Shown here piece after piece: positions 33,941-43,802 of a stretch of DNA of 64,000 bases. How positions within the stretch are numbered: position 1 is the stretch's first letter; the number at the start of each line of letters is the position of its first letter. The stretch is from positions 1-64,000 of the forward strand of contig MWTB01000016.1 of the NCBI GenBank assembly GCA_002050275.1, written 5' to 3'. The DNA is from Anaerolineae bacterium UTCFX1. Its GTDB lineage: Bacteria; Chloroflexota; Anaerolineae; Anaerolineales; Villigracilaceae. Under the pieces are notes generated by a model. The model searched no databases. It was not told the origin of the DNA and was given only the letters and a program-made list of their open reading frames with translations. The translations under genes and the position numbers were made by a program.

Positions 33941-34827
33941 TTTTTGTGTCCCTTTCCATTTTTAGAAACGGAATATCTCGTCTTTTTCTCAGCAATTGTA
34001 GGTAATCGAAGTTGAGATTCTGAAAGCCGTTGGTTTGATATATCAATATATTCAGGATTAATATCAATACCAACAAAATGCCGCCCCAACTGTATCGCGG
34101 CCAATGCTGTTGTCCCTGAACCGACAAACGGATCTAGAACAACATCCTCTGGCTTAGTAAACAATTTGATAAACCACTGTGGCAAGTCAAGAGGAAATAC
34201 CGCGCTATGGTTTTTGTTACCAGTTTCCGTTGCCATGTGTAAAACGTTGGTTGGGTAGACCATGTCTCTCCCAATCCAATTAGAAACATTTTTTCCAAAA
34301 CCGCTGCCAGCCTTTGACTCATCACGAATTTTGTCAGTATCACTTAAATTCGCCAGACGGTCTTTTGCCCAATTGCCAATAGGGACCATAACAGCTTCCT
34401 GATGCATGGCAAAAGTTTTTGTTTTGTTGAATTGAATCAATCTTTCCCAGCTATCGCGAAAGCGATTCGTCCATTTTCCAGGATAAGAATTCTTCTTGTG
34501 CCACATGAATTCTTCTGTCCAAAGCCACCCTTGCTCGCGCATTTTCAATATTAAATCAATCACGTAAGTATGGCGTTCACCATCCACGACTCTTTCCTTG
34601 ATATTTAATATAAATGTCCCGCTAGGTTTTAGAACGCGTAGAAATTCTGCAGATTTAGGCAAAAACCATTCAACATAGTTGTCTGGTTTAATGCCTCCGT
34701 ACGTTTTGGCGCGTTGATCCGCATAAGGGGGGGATGTGAAAATTAAATCAACACAGTTATCGGGAAAACCTCGCAGAATTTTCTCGCAATCACCTTGAAT
34801 AATTTTGTCCAAAAAGTCTTTTGTCAT
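33937..34827 (-). CDS. Type II DNA methyltransferase (beta class)
   Basis: A 296-residue methyltransferase. The catalytic motif TSPPYADQR lies near residue 31, and the AdoMet motif DPFVGSGTTALAA near residue 234, the order of the beta class. SPPY is usual in N4-cytosine enzymes but also occurs in some N6-adenine enzymes. It lies just upstream of the restriction enzyme and overlaps it, so modification is made first. It shares the low G+C of its partner. Together they form a compact type II system inserted in the mevalonate cluster. Confidence 0.92.
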   Translation of the reverse strand: MTKDFLDKIIQGDCEKILRGFPDNCVDLIFTSPPYADQRAKTYGGIKPDNYVEWFLPKSAEFLRVLKPSGTFILNIKERVVDGERHTYVIDLILKMREQGWLWTEEFMWHKKNSYPGKWTNRFRDSWERLIQFNKTKTFAMHQEAVMVPIGNWAKDRLANLSDTDKIRDESKAGSGFGKNVSNWIGRDMVYPTNVLHMATETGNKNHSAVFPLDLPQWFIKLFTKPEDVVLDPFVGSGTTALAAIQLGRHFVGIDINPEYIDISNQRLSESQLRLPTIAEKKTRYSVSKNGKGHKK

Positions 34828-34925
34828 ATTTTTGAGCCGATTCTAACTGAAAAGTTCCTCTAATTGGCATAGCCGATAGTAGCAGATGCCAGATTTGATG
34901 TGACATATATACCAAAACTTTGAGA

Positions 34926-36260
34926 TCAAGCCTGCGTGGCGCGGCGCTTTCCACTTTCCATCGTCTTCAAAATCTCTTTCGCCCGATCAATTCTCACAAT
35001 TCTCTCCTCCGCCATTTGACTGGCGACCTTCTCAATTAACTCTCCGCTCGCGCCCGCCGCGATGGCAACCTGCCGCGCGTGCAGTGACATGTGTCCGCGC
35101 TGGATGCCTTCGGTGGCGAGAGCGCGTAACGCCGCCATGTTTTGCGCGAGTCCTACAGAGACGATGACCTCAGCCAACTCGCCAGCGGATTTCACGTCCA
35201 TCAACTTGATCGCGGCTTGCGCGGCAGGGTGCACCTTCGTCGCGCCGCCGACGATTCCCACCGCCAGCGGCATTTCGAGTTCGCCGACTAAATTTCCATC
35301 GTCATCTTTCGACCAAACAGATAATGAAGCGTATTTTCCCGAACGAGCCGCGTAGGCGTGCGCGCCCGCTTCGATGGCGCGCCAATCGTTGCCAGTGGCG
35401 ATCACAACGGGATCAACTCCGTTCATGATTCCCTTGTTATGTGTCGCGGCGCGGTACGGGTCTGCGGCGGCAAAGGCATACGCGGCGATGATACCGTCGC
35501 GCACTTCTTTGCCTGTGTAGGTCGAGATATTATCTCGACCTACATCTCGCGCTACAAACTCCAATTCTTTCACAGGGATCACGCAGGTCGCTTTTGCCAT
35601 GCGTTTATCCGACAGGTTCGAGAGAATCTTCAAATGCACGCGCCCGCCAGTAATTTCTTCGATTTTTGGCGCGAGACGTTCGCAGGCCGTATTAACCGCG
35701 TTCGCGCCCATCGCATCGCGCACGTCGTAGATGAGATGAACGATGAGAAATTTTCCGATGGGGGATTCTGCGATACTGCGGACTTCCAAATCCCGCGCGC
35801 CTCCGCCTCTGGACTTCAGGCTGGATTCGGCCGCGTCAACGTACGTCAACAGTTCGGCTTTTCGCGCCAACACCTGTTCGGCGGCTTGATTCAAATCTTC
35901 AACGTCCAACACCTGCAACTGACCGATCATCAATGGTTCTGTGCTTGTGGCGGCGAATCCGCCGTTTGAACGCGCAAGTTTCGCCATGAATGACGCTCCA
36001 GCCACGATAGACGGTTCTTCGACGACCATAGGCACAAGCACATCGCGCCCGTTGATCGTGAAGTTAAGCGCCACGCCGAGCGGAAGCGAATACATACCCA
36101 CGACGTTTTCGATCATGTGGTCGGCTGTTTCGGCGGAGAGTCCGCCTGTCGTCCAAGCGGACAGTTCGGGCGGAGTCTGCGGCGCGAAGGCTTCCGCTAA
36201 TTTGGCGCGGCGCGCGGCGAGGCCTAGTGCGTAAAATCCAACGATACGCGAGTTTGTCAT
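34926..36260 (-). CDS. Hydroxymethylglutaryl-CoA reductase, class II
   Basis: A 444-residue class II HMG-CoA reductase. It has MIENVVGMYSLPLGVALNF, EEPSIVAGASFMAKLARSN with the catalytic Glu, THNKGIMNGVDPVV with Lys and Asp, and GHMSLHARQVA with the C-terminal His. The ATG at 36260 has AAGGACG upstream; 14 further codons to 36302 are less likely. The enzyme reduces HMG-CoA to mevalonate, or the reverse in degraders; with HMG-CoA synthase nearby, synthesis is likely. Around residues 239-249 it contains a stretch (GRDNISTYTG) encoded by a palindromic repeat. Confidence 0.94.
   Translation of the reverse strand: MTNSRIVGFYALGLAARRAKLAEAFAPQTPPELSAWTTGGLSAETADHMIENVVGMYSLPLGVALNFTINGRDVLVPMVVEEPSIVAGASFMAKLARSNGGFAATSTEPLMIGQLQVLDVEDLNQAAEQVLARKAELLTYVDAAESSLKSRGGGARDLEVRSIAESPIGKFLIVHLIYDVRDAMGANAVNTACERLAPKIEEITGGRVHLKILSNLSDKRMAKATCVIPVKELEFVARDVGRDNISTYTGKEVRDGIIAAYAFAAADPYRAATHNKGIMNGVDPVVIATGNDWRAIEAGAHAYAARSGKYASLSVWSKDDDGNLVGELEMPLAVGIVGGATKVHPAAQAAIKLMDVKSAGELAEVIVSVGLAQNMAALRALATEGIQRGHMSLHARQVAIAAGASGELIEKVASQMAEERIVRIDRAKEILKTMESGKRRATQA
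35516..35544. repeat. Palindromic repeat inside the HMG-CoA reductase gene
   Basis: The 13-bp arms TGTAGGTCGAGAT/ATCTCGACCTACA with a 3-base loop form a perfect palindrome that is read in frame in the reductase. Similar elements overlap stop codons at 30441-30479 and 49352-49378. Confidence 0.75.
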
Positions 36261-36332
36261 AAGTTCGTCCTTGGGCGGAATTGTACGCCGGTTCTCTGCC
36301 AAAACCTATCATCTTATGAGATAATTTATTTT

Positions 36333-38000
36333 ATGCCGTTAACTCACGAACAACTTCAAGAACGGATGACCGCATTGCATCAAGCCAGTTTGGAGTTGGT
36401 GAAAGATGCCTCTCTCGAAACCTTGCTGGAACGGATCGTTAAAGCGGCTCGCGAGCAGGCTGGAGCACGATATGCCGCGCTGGGCTTGTTGGACGACGCC
36501 GGCAAACTCGTCAATTTTATTTCTGTGGGGATGACTGACGACCAACTCAAGAAATTGAAGCATCCGCCGATTGGGCGCGGCTTGATCGGTGAGTTGATGA
36601 ACACCCACGTCCCGTTGCGCGTATCAAAGATTCGAGACCATCCGAAATCCGTCGGTTTTCCACGAAATCACCCCAAAATGGGATCCTTTTTAGGCGTCCC
36701 AATTCACACCGGCAAACGCCAATTAGGGCAGTTGTACCTCACCGATAAGATCGGCGCGCCTGAATTTGACGCGAACGACGAGATGATCGTCCAAATGCTG
36801 GCGGCGTACGCTTCCGTCGCGATTCAAAACACAAGGTTGTTGGAACAGATGCGCGAACGCGATACGGCGCTAACGCGTCGCAGCGTAGACATGAACTTCC
36901 TTTATGGCATCGCCTCTGCGCTGGCTTCCAGCCTAGAACTGGACGAGATCTTAAATCGCACGTTGCAGCATGTGATGAGCTACTTAAATATGGAAGTGGG
37001 CGAGATTTTTCTATTGGATGAAGATAAGGCTACTCTTCGCCTAGCGTTGCATCGCGGAGATGCCGCTGAAATTTTTTGGAAAAAGAACATTTTCCGCATG
37101 GGCGAAGGCTATCCCGGCGCCGTCGCGCTGACGCGCAAGCCGATGACAAATAAACGCCTTACGAAAGATACGAATTTTGTGCGCAGAGAGGTCGTGCGCG
37201 CCGGTTTTCAACAAGTTGCATGTATCCCCTTATTATCGGGAGAGAATTTAATGGGCGTGATGGACGTCGCTACGCGCAGCGCCGTCCCATTGGATGGGCG
37301 AAATATGGAAATGTTGATGGCAGTGGCGACATGGGCCGGCTTGGCGATTGAGAATGCGCGTCTGCATTCGAATGCGCGGCGGCTAGCGGTCCTGGAAGAA
37401 CGCGATCGCATCGGCATGGATCTACACGACGGAGTTATTCAATCCATTTACGGATTAGGCTTATCGCTTGAAAGCGCTATTAATGAAGACGCTCACGAAG
37501 CAAAGCAGCGCATTCAAGGCGCAATTGACGGATTGAATCAGGTCATCCACGATCTACGGACCTATATTTTAGACTTAAAGCCGAGACAAATCGGCGAAGA
37601 TGGGCTGATCGGCGGCATTCAACGGCTGATCGCCGAATTTAAAACGCACACACCGATCGAAGTAACCTTCTCCTACCCTGAACGAGGTTTGAGGAAACTG
37701 ACCGAATCATACTTACTCGCTTTGTTCCATGTATGTCAGGAAGCGTTAGCGAACGCGGCAAAACATGCAAAGGCGAAAAGCGTTCATGTTTCGCTATGGA
37801 AGACGGAAGATCGCGTCGTGATGGAAATTCGCGATAACGGCGTTGGCTTCATTATGGAGAATACGAACGCCAACATTGGTCATGGGTTGGAAAACATGCA
37901 AGCGCGCGTACAAGCGGTGGGGGGCGACGTTGAAATCACATCGAATATAAACGATGGAACCACGGTATTAGCCTGGGTTCCGTATCATTTACGCGCGTAA
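36333..38000 (+). CDS. Cytoplasmic sensor histidine kinase with two GAF domains
   Basis: A 555-residue soluble kinase. Two GAF domains (about residues 20-170 and 195-345) are followed by a HisKA_3 box with His365 in GMDLHDGVIQSIYG and an ATPase domain with EALANAAKHA, DNGVGF and GHGLENMQARV. No membrane helix is present, so it should sense a small molecule, gas or redox state, as DevS/NreB-like kinases do. No regulator gene is adjacent. A GATAAT at 36320-36325 lies 7 bases before the ATG without a ribosome site, so translation may be leaderless. Confidence 0.9.
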   Translation: MPLTHEQLQERMTALHQASLELVKDASLETLLERIVKAAREQAGARYAALGLLDDAGKLVNFISVGMTDDQLKKLKHPPIGRGLIGELMNTHVPLRVSKIRDHPKSVGFPRNHPKMGSFLGVPIHTGKRQLGQLYLTDKIGAPEFDANDEMIVQMLAAYASVAIQNTRLLEQMRERDTALTRRSVDMNFLYGIASALASSLELDEILNRTLQHVMSYLNMEVGEIFLLDEDKATLRLALHRGDAAEIFWKKNIFRMGEGYPGAVALTRKPMTNKRLTKDTNFVRREVVRAGFQQVACIPLLSGENLMGVMDVATRSAVPLDGRNMEMLMAVATWAGLAIENARLHSNARRLAVLEERDRIGMDLHDGVIQSIYGLGLSLESAINEDAHEAKQRIQGAIDGLNQVIHDLRTYILDLKPRQIGEDGLIGGIQRLIAEFKTHTPIEVTFSYPERGLRKLTESYLLALFHVCQEALANAAKHAKAKSVHVSLWKTEDRVVMEIRDNGVGFIMENTNANIGHGLENMQARVQAVGGDVEITSNINDGTTVLAWVPYHLRA

Positions 38001-38470
38001 ATGGCGTAAGCGCTCAATTCTTTAACATTGAATCCCACAATCTTAAGTTTCGTTCGGCTTCTTTAAAGAACATTCCAACAAATATTCTTTAACAACCAAC
38101 AGCATATAGCGCTGGAATAGGCGGAATTATAGGTTTTATCCCCATATATGGGGGTGTGGATAACTCGTCAGCGCGTACATGGCTGAAACGGACGTTCTAC
38201 GAAAGATCGCGGCAGCTTCAAATTACCCAAAGATTCTTTAACATTGCATGACCTTAAAAAACCAAATGTTTTAAATATAGCGTAGGCTTTGCGTGTTGTA
38301 CTTTTCAGCGGTTGTGCTAGAATGACAGCACGCTGAAATAAAGATGTGGAAATTAAAGCCCATCTGGCAACCCCTGTACGTTGATTGATCACAACAGCAT
38401 ATTTCACGCACAGCCGCTGATGAAGCGGATAACTTTCGCATTACATCATAACGTTTGTCGAGGAGGAAGA
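38001..38470. other. dnaA upstream region, candidate replication origin
   Basis: This 470-base gene-free region before dnaA holds a perfect DnaA-box match TGTGGATAA (38155-38163), a one-mismatch box TTATCCCCA (38136-38144) in inverted orientation, and the palindrome CCCCATATATGGGG between them. Three copies of ATTCTTTAACA lie at 38017-38027, 38084-38094 and 38233-38243. Several parts are AT-rich. It could be oriC or only the regulated dnaA promoter. The neighbours are not dnaN or rpmH, which weakens an origin claim. Confidence 0.5.
38296..38323 (+). promoter_or_regulatory. Promoter of dnaA
   Basis: TTGTAC (38296-38301) and TAGAAT (38318-38323) are 16 bases apart, with a TG two bases before the -10 element (extended -10). 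The leader to the ATG at 38471 would be about 140 bases. Confidence 0.55.
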
Positions 38471-39796
38471 ATGAACGCAGAACAGGCATGGCAATTAGCG
38501 CTCGGAGAACTTCAATTAGAGATGCCGCGCGCCTCATTTGACACCTGGGTGCGTGATACACGACCGGTTTCCTTCCAAAACGGCACATTGATCATTGGAG
38601 TCCGCAATGCCTATGCGCGCGATTGGCTTGAAAACCGCCTCGCCAATACCGTCAACCGCCTGCTAGGCGGAATTTTGAACGGCAACGTGGCTGTCAGTTT
38701 TGTAGTTTTTGGCGGCGAAAAAGAAGCGGGCACAGAAGAAACCCATCCAGCGGAAGCGGCGGCGACGTCTGATCAAAATGCGCGCAGTTCAACGCTCAAT
38801 TCTCGCTATGTTTTTGACAACTTCGTAGTAGGCTCGGGCAATCGGCTAGCTCATGCGGCATGTCTCGCCGTCGCCGAGAAGCCCGCTCGCGCATATAATC
38901 CTCTCTTTGTATATGGCGGCGTCGGGCTGGGAAAAACGCACCTGCTTCACGCTATCGGCAATTCCTGTCACGCACGCGGGCTGCGTGTACTGTATGTATC
39001 TTCTGAAGAATTTACCAACGATCTGATCACCGCGATTCGCACGCATACAACGCAAGCCTTTCGCGAGAAATATCGCTCGATTGACGTATTGCTGATTGAC
39101 GATATTCAGTTCATTGCCGGCAAAGAATCAACGCAGGAAGAATTTTTTCATACCTTTAACACCCTGCACGGGCAAGATAAGCAGATCATTGTTTCTTCCG
39201 ACCGCCCTCCCAAATCGCTTATCACGCTGGAAGAACGCCTGCGCTCTCGTTTTGAATGGGGACTCGCCGCCGACGTTCAGCCGCCCGACCTAGAAACACG
39301 TCTCGCCATCTTGCGCTCAAAAGCCGAACGAGCGGGACGGCATGTGCCGGACGAAATCCTCGAAAGCATCGCGCGTCGAGTGCAATCCAACATCCGCGAA
39401 TTAGAAGGCGCGTTAAATCGCGTCGTCGCTTTCGCCGACCTAAGCGGCGTAGCATTGACGCCCAGCCTCGTAGAAATGGCGCTCGCCGATCTTTTACCTC
39501 ATAAAAAGAACGTCCCTGCGGAGAAGATCCTCGAAGCAGTCGCCGAGATCGAAGGCGTGCAAGTAGACGACCTGCTCGGGCAGAGCCGCTCGGCAAAAAT
39601 CGCGATCCCGCGCCAACTCGCCATGTACATCTTACGGCAATATAACGAGATATCATTTCCGCAAGTCGGCGAAATTCTCGGCGGACGCGATCACACGACG
39701 GTCATGTATGCAGCTAAGAAAGTCAACGAAAACGACAAGCTCAGAAATCGCGCCAAGAAGATCTGGGACGCGATAAATTTAGACGGCGCAATGTAA
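38471..39796 (+). CDS. dnaA: Chromosomal replication initiator DnaA
   Basis: A 441-residue initiator ATPase that binds DnaA boxes and melts the origin. Domain I starts MNAEQAWQLALGELQLEMPR. After a short variable linker the AAA+ domain has Walker A GGVGLGKTH (149-157), Walker B LLIDDIQFIAGK and the arginine-finger region LRSRFEWG. Domain IV has the DNA-binding signature GGRDHTTVMYAAKKV. The ATG at 38471 has a perfect GAGGAGG site. DnaA-box-like sites upstream allow autoregulation. It is followed by rpsB rather than dnaN. Confidence 0.98.
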   Translation: MNAEQAWQLALGELQLEMPRASFDTWVRDTRPVSFQNGTLIIGVRNAYARDWLENRLANTVNRLLGGILNGNVAVSFVVFGGEKEAGTEETHPAEAAATSDQNARSSTLNSRYVFDNFVVGSGNRLAHAACLAVAEKPARAYNPLFVYGGVGLGKTHLLHAIGNSCHARGLRVLYVSSEEFTNDLITAIRTHTTQAFREKYRSIDVLLIDDIQFIAGKESTQEEFFHTFNTLHGQDKQIIVSSDRPPKSLITLEERLRSRFEWGLAADVQPPDLETRLAILRSKAERAGRHVPDEILESIARRVQSNIRELEGALNRVVAFADLSGVALTPSLVEMALADLLPHKKNVPAEKILEAVAEIEGVQVDDLLGQSRSAKIAIPRQLAMYILRQYNEISFPQVGEILGGRDHTTVMYAAKKVNENDKLRNRAKKIWDAINLDGAM

Positions 39797-39853
39797 ACGG
39801 AATGACGCTTCGTAAATACATTAAATCTAAAAACAACTCAATAAATCCTGTGT

Positions 39854-39977
39854 TATAATTTTTATGTGGCGCTATATGCGCCACACATCTTGCCTGGGAC
39901 GGGCATCAAGCGCCCCTGAGCGGGTCATAAAACCCCGCTAAACTTTTTCCGCCGTAACGCGGAATGTTAGGAGAATT
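39854..39977 (+). promoter_or_regulatory. rpsB promoter and structured leader
   Basis: A TATAAT at 39854-39859 with weak -35 is followed by a leader of about 110 bases. It has a hairpin GTGGCGC/GCGCCAC (39866-39872 with 39878-39884) and an arm pair AGCGGG/CCCCGCT further on, then the TTAGGAG ribosome site. Such leaders often bind the ribosomal protein they precede; whether this one does is unknown. Confidence 0.5.
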
Positions 39978-40919
39978 ATGGCAGTTATCTCAATGAAATC
40001 CCTGCTGGAAAGCGGCGTTCATTTCGGACATCGCACGAACAAATGGGACCCGCGCATGAAGCCGTATATTTTTACGGAGCGCAACGGCATTCACATTATT
40101 GACCTGCAACAGACCTCGAAATTATTGAGTCAGGCATACAATGTCATTCGCGACGCCGTAGCCGAAGGCGGAACAGTGTTGTTCGTGGGGACAAAACGCC
40201 AAGCGCAAGAAACAGTAGCAGAAGAAGCCGCGCGTTGCGGCATGCCCTCTGTGACAGAGCGTTGGATGGGCGGCATCCTCACAAACTGGTCTACCATGTA
40301 CGACCGCATTCAAGAATTTGAACGCTTGGAGAAAATGCGCGATAACGGCGAACTCGACCGCTTGACGAAGAAAGAAGGACTGTTGATCGAACGTGAGATT
40401 AATCGCCTTTCGATCCGGCTTTCCGGTATCCGCGCAATGAAACGCCGCCCCAACTTGTTATTTATCGTTGACATAGGCCGCGAAGAGACGGCGGTGCACG
40501 AAGCCAACCTGCTCAACATCCCCATTGTGGCGATGGTAGACACAAACTGCAATCCGCAAAATATTGATTACGTGATTCCCTCCAACGACGACGCAATTCG
40601 CGCCATCAAATTATTGGTAGCTAAGGTGGCGGATGCTGTCCTCGAAGGGAAATCTATGCGCAAGGAAGAAGAACTAGAAGAAACCCCTGCCGGCGAATCA
40701 AAGGGTAAATCTGAACGGACCTCGCGCAAAGCGCCGAAAGTCGTAGAGACGGATGAAGAGCTTACCGACGACGCCCTCCTCGGCGAAGCGACGCTGGCAA
40801 AGATGAGCGCCTCGCGCCAAGCGGAAGAGGAAACTGTCGCCGAATCTAGCCAAAATGAGACAGACTCTACACCCGATGCGGCAGCAGAAGCGCCAGCCAT
40901 TGAAGAAACGAAAGAATAG
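39978..40919 (+). CDS. rpsB: 30S ribosomal protein S2
   Basis: A 313-residue S2 protein of the small ribosomal subunit. The core (1-235) has MKSLLESGVHFGHRTNKW and FVGTKRQAQETVAEEA, with NIDYVIPSNDDAIRAIKLL at its end. After it comes an acidic, low-complexity tail of about 80 residues (rich in Glu, Ser, Ala), which makes the protein longer than the roughly 240 residues usual for S2. It starts the operon with tsf. Confidence 0.98.
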   Translation: MAVISMKSLLESGVHFGHRTNKWDPRMKPYIFTERNGIHIIDLQQTSKLLSQAYNVIRDAVAEGGTVLFVGTKRQAQETVAEEAARCGMPSVTERWMGGILTNWSTMYDRIQEFERLEKMRDNGELDRLTKKEGLLIEREINRLSIRLSGIRAMKRRPNLLFIVDIGREETAVHEANLLNIPIVAMVDTNCNPQNIDYVIPSNDDAIRAIKLLVAKVADAVLEGKSMRKEEELEETPAGESKGKSERTSRKAPKVVETDEELTDDALLGEATLAKMSASRQAEEETVAESSQNETDSTPDAAAEAPAIEETKE

Positions 40920-40925
40920 GAACTC

Positions 40926-41531
40926 ATGGAAATTACGACCGAGATGATCAAAGAATTGCGCGGCGCCACGAACGCCGGCATTTTAGATTGCCGTAAAGCG
41001 CTCACAGAAGCCGGCGGCGATTTTCAAAAAGCGGTAGATTGGCTGCGCGAAAAAGGTATGGCGACCGCCGCCAAACGCGCCGACCGCGAAGCCTCGCAAG
41101 GCATAGTCGAACTTTATTCACACGGAGACGGACGCGTCGGCGTGATCGTAGAAGTAAACTGCGAATCTGATTTTGTGGCGCGCTCCGAGAAATTCCGCGA
41201 ACTGGCGCACGAGTTGGCGTTGCAGATCGCAGCTTCCTCGCCGCGCTATCTTAAAGCGGAAGACATTCCAGCCGACGTTCTGGAACGCGAGGCGGAGATC
41301 GCCCGCGCGCGCGCAAAAGAAGAAGGCAAGCCTGACAACATCGCAGAAAAGATCGTACAAGGGCGAATCGAGAAATTCAAAGACGAGACTGTGCTGCCTC
41401 GCCAAGCATACATTCGCGACGAGTCGATTACGGTGGAGAAGCTAATCCTTCAAACAGTCGCCGCGATCGGCGAAAACGTAATCGTACGACGCTTCCAACG
41501 GTGGGAGTTAGGCGAAAGTTTGACGCATTAA
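40926..41531 (+). CDS. tsf: Elongation factor Ts
   Basis: A 201-residue nucleotide-exchange factor for EF-Tu. It has the N-terminal UBA-like part TEMIKELRGATNAGILDCRK and the EF-Tu-contacting VEVNCESDFVARSEKFREL. It is a short form, with one core domain, shorter than E. coli EF-Ts. It starts 6 bases after rpsB with AGGAACTC before the ATG and ends at a terminator. Confidence 0.97.
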   Translation: MEITTEMIKELRGATNAGILDCRKALTEAGGDFQKAVDWLREKGMATAAKRADREASQGIVELYSHGDGRVGVIVEVNCESDFVARSEKFRELAHELALQIAASSPRYLKAEDIPADVLEREAEIARARAKEEGKPDNIAEKIVQGRIEKFKDETVLPRQAYIRDESITVEKLILQTVAAIGENVIVRRFQRWELGESLTH

Positions 41532-41536
41532 GAAAC

Positions 41537-42317
<781 letters not shown>

Positions 42318-42455
42318 ACGCCGGTTGCGGCGCGCGTTGCATAGCAAAATTCGATATTTTGGTGTATCCTTATCTCGATTTCGACAAACGATTTAAAACC
42401 TAAATTCGAACGCCTTAAGATTACATGTATCAAGAAAACTTCGTTGGAGGCTGCG

Positions 42456-43013
42456 GTGATCAAAGACATTCTTAACGACGCTGAAACCAGAATGCGCGGG
42501 GCGCTTCAAGCATTGCGCGACGACTTAGCGGCTGTGCGCACCGGTCGCGCCAGCCCGGGACTGGTTGAGAAACTAGCGGTAGACTATTACGGGACGCCCA
42601 CGCCGCTCATGCAATTGGCTTCGATCAGCGTGCCAGAGGCGCATACAATTACGATTAAACCTTTTGACGCTTCTACGATCAAAGCGATCGAGAAAGCGAT
42701 TCAGACCTCGGAGTTGGGACTCAACCCGAACAACGACGGCAAAATCATCCACCTCGGCCTTCCGCCGCTGACCGAAGAACGCCGCCGCAATTTAGTGAAG
42801 CACATTGGACATCGGCTCGAGGAAGCGCGGATCGCTATTCGCAATATTCGCCGCGACGCGCAGAACGATATGCGCGACTTTGAAAAAGAAAAACTGATCT
42901 CGGAAGACGATTTAAAACGCGGCGAAGACGATCTGCAAAAACTTACCGACAAACATGTGGAAGAAGTTGGAACGCTCGGCAAAACAAAAGAAACCGAGAT
43001 CATGGAAGTTTAA
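42456..43013 (+). CDS. frr: Ribosome recycling factor
   Basis: A 185-residue factor that splits post-termination ribosomes with EF-G. It has the typical AVRTGRASPGLVEKLAVDYYG and the C-terminal NIRRDAQNDMRDFEKE. A GTG start at 42456 is chosen since GGAGG lies 5 bases upstream and gives the normal family length; a TTG at 42444 overlaps that site. Confidence 0.97.
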   Translation: MIKDILNDAETRMRGALQALRDDLAAVRTGRASPGLVEKLAVDYYGTPTPLMQLASISVPEAHTITIKPFDASTIKAIEKAIQTSELGLNPNNDGKIIHLGLPPLTEERRRNLVKHIGHRLEEARIAIRNIRRDAQNDMRDFEKEKLISEDDLKRGEDDLQKLTDKHVEEVGTLGKTKETEIMEV

Positions 43014-43055
43014 TGAACCGTTGCGAGATGCGCCGCGCGTCAACGAGTGAATGCG

Positions 43056-43802
43056 ATGGCTAACGCCTCTTTTAATATTTCGCCCGAGAAATGTCCTCGT
43101 CACGTCGCTATCATTATGGATGGCAATGGGCGTTGGGCGCTTTCGCGCGGTTTACCGCGCCTGGCTGGACATAAAGCGGGCACCGAAAATTTGCGGCGCA
43201 TCATCCGCGCTTCGGTGGAATTTGGCGTTAAGTACCTCACCATTTATGCATTCTCGACGGAAAATTGGGGACGCCCGAGCGAAGAAGTGCAAGGCTTAAT
43301 GTTCATCCTTGAGGACGTAATTGATCGCGAACTTACCGAACTCCACAAAGAAGGAGTGCAACTGCGACACATCGGCCGTTTGGAACGCCTCGCGCCCAGT
43401 CTGCAAAAAAAAGTATTGAACGCGATTGACTTAACCAAAAAGAATGACCGCCTCGTCTTAAACGTGGCATTTAACTACGGCGGACGCGACGAGATCGTCA
43501 ACGCGATCCAACATATTATAAAAGACGGCGTTCGCCCCGAAGACGTGACGGACGAACTCGTGAATCGCTACCTCTACACGGCTGGCGTTCCCGACCCCGA
43601 TCTGATCATTCGCACCTCGGGCGAATTGCGCGTCAGCAATTTTCTGATCTGGCAAGCGGCATATTCCGAATGGTACGTTACGCCCACATATTGGCCCGAT
43701 TTTAATCGCGAGGAATATCGCCTTGCGCTTGAGACCTTCGCTTCGCGCGACCGCCGTTATGGGAAAGTTTCATCGAGCGAATATGAGGCTTCTAATGCCT
43801 AA
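43056..43802 (+). CDS. uppS: Isoprenyl transferase (undecaprenyl diphosphate synthase)
   Basis: A 248-residue cis-prenyltransferase with the active-site loop [13 protein letters not shown], the segment [11 protein letters not shown] and the C-terminal [17 protein letters not shown]. It makes the C55 lipid carrier for cell-wall glycans from isoprenoid units, which the mevalonate genes nearby could supply. ATG at 43056 is preferred, though GTG at 43047 is possible. It overlaps cdsA by 8 bases. Confidence 0.96.
   Translation: MANASFNISPEKCPRHVAIIMDGNGRWALSRGLPRLAGHKAGTENLRRIIRASVEFGVKYLTIYAFSTENWGRPSEEVQGLMFILEDVIDRELTELHKEGVQLRHIGRLERLAPSLQKKVLNAIDLTKKNDRLVLNVAFNYGGRDEIVNAIQHIIKDGVRPEDVTDELVNRYLYTAGVPDPDLIIRTSGELRVSNFLIWQAAYSEWYVTPTYWPDFNREEYRLALETFASRDRRYGKVSSSEYEASNA

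Noticed and set aside
33197..34827. A larger phage-defence island around the restriction-modification pair
   Set aside because: Genes on both sides are mevalonate genes; no further defence gene is seen.
42444..42455. TTG at 42444 as the frr start
   Set aside because: It overlaps the GGAGG ribosome site that serves the GTG at 42456, which also gives the normal length.
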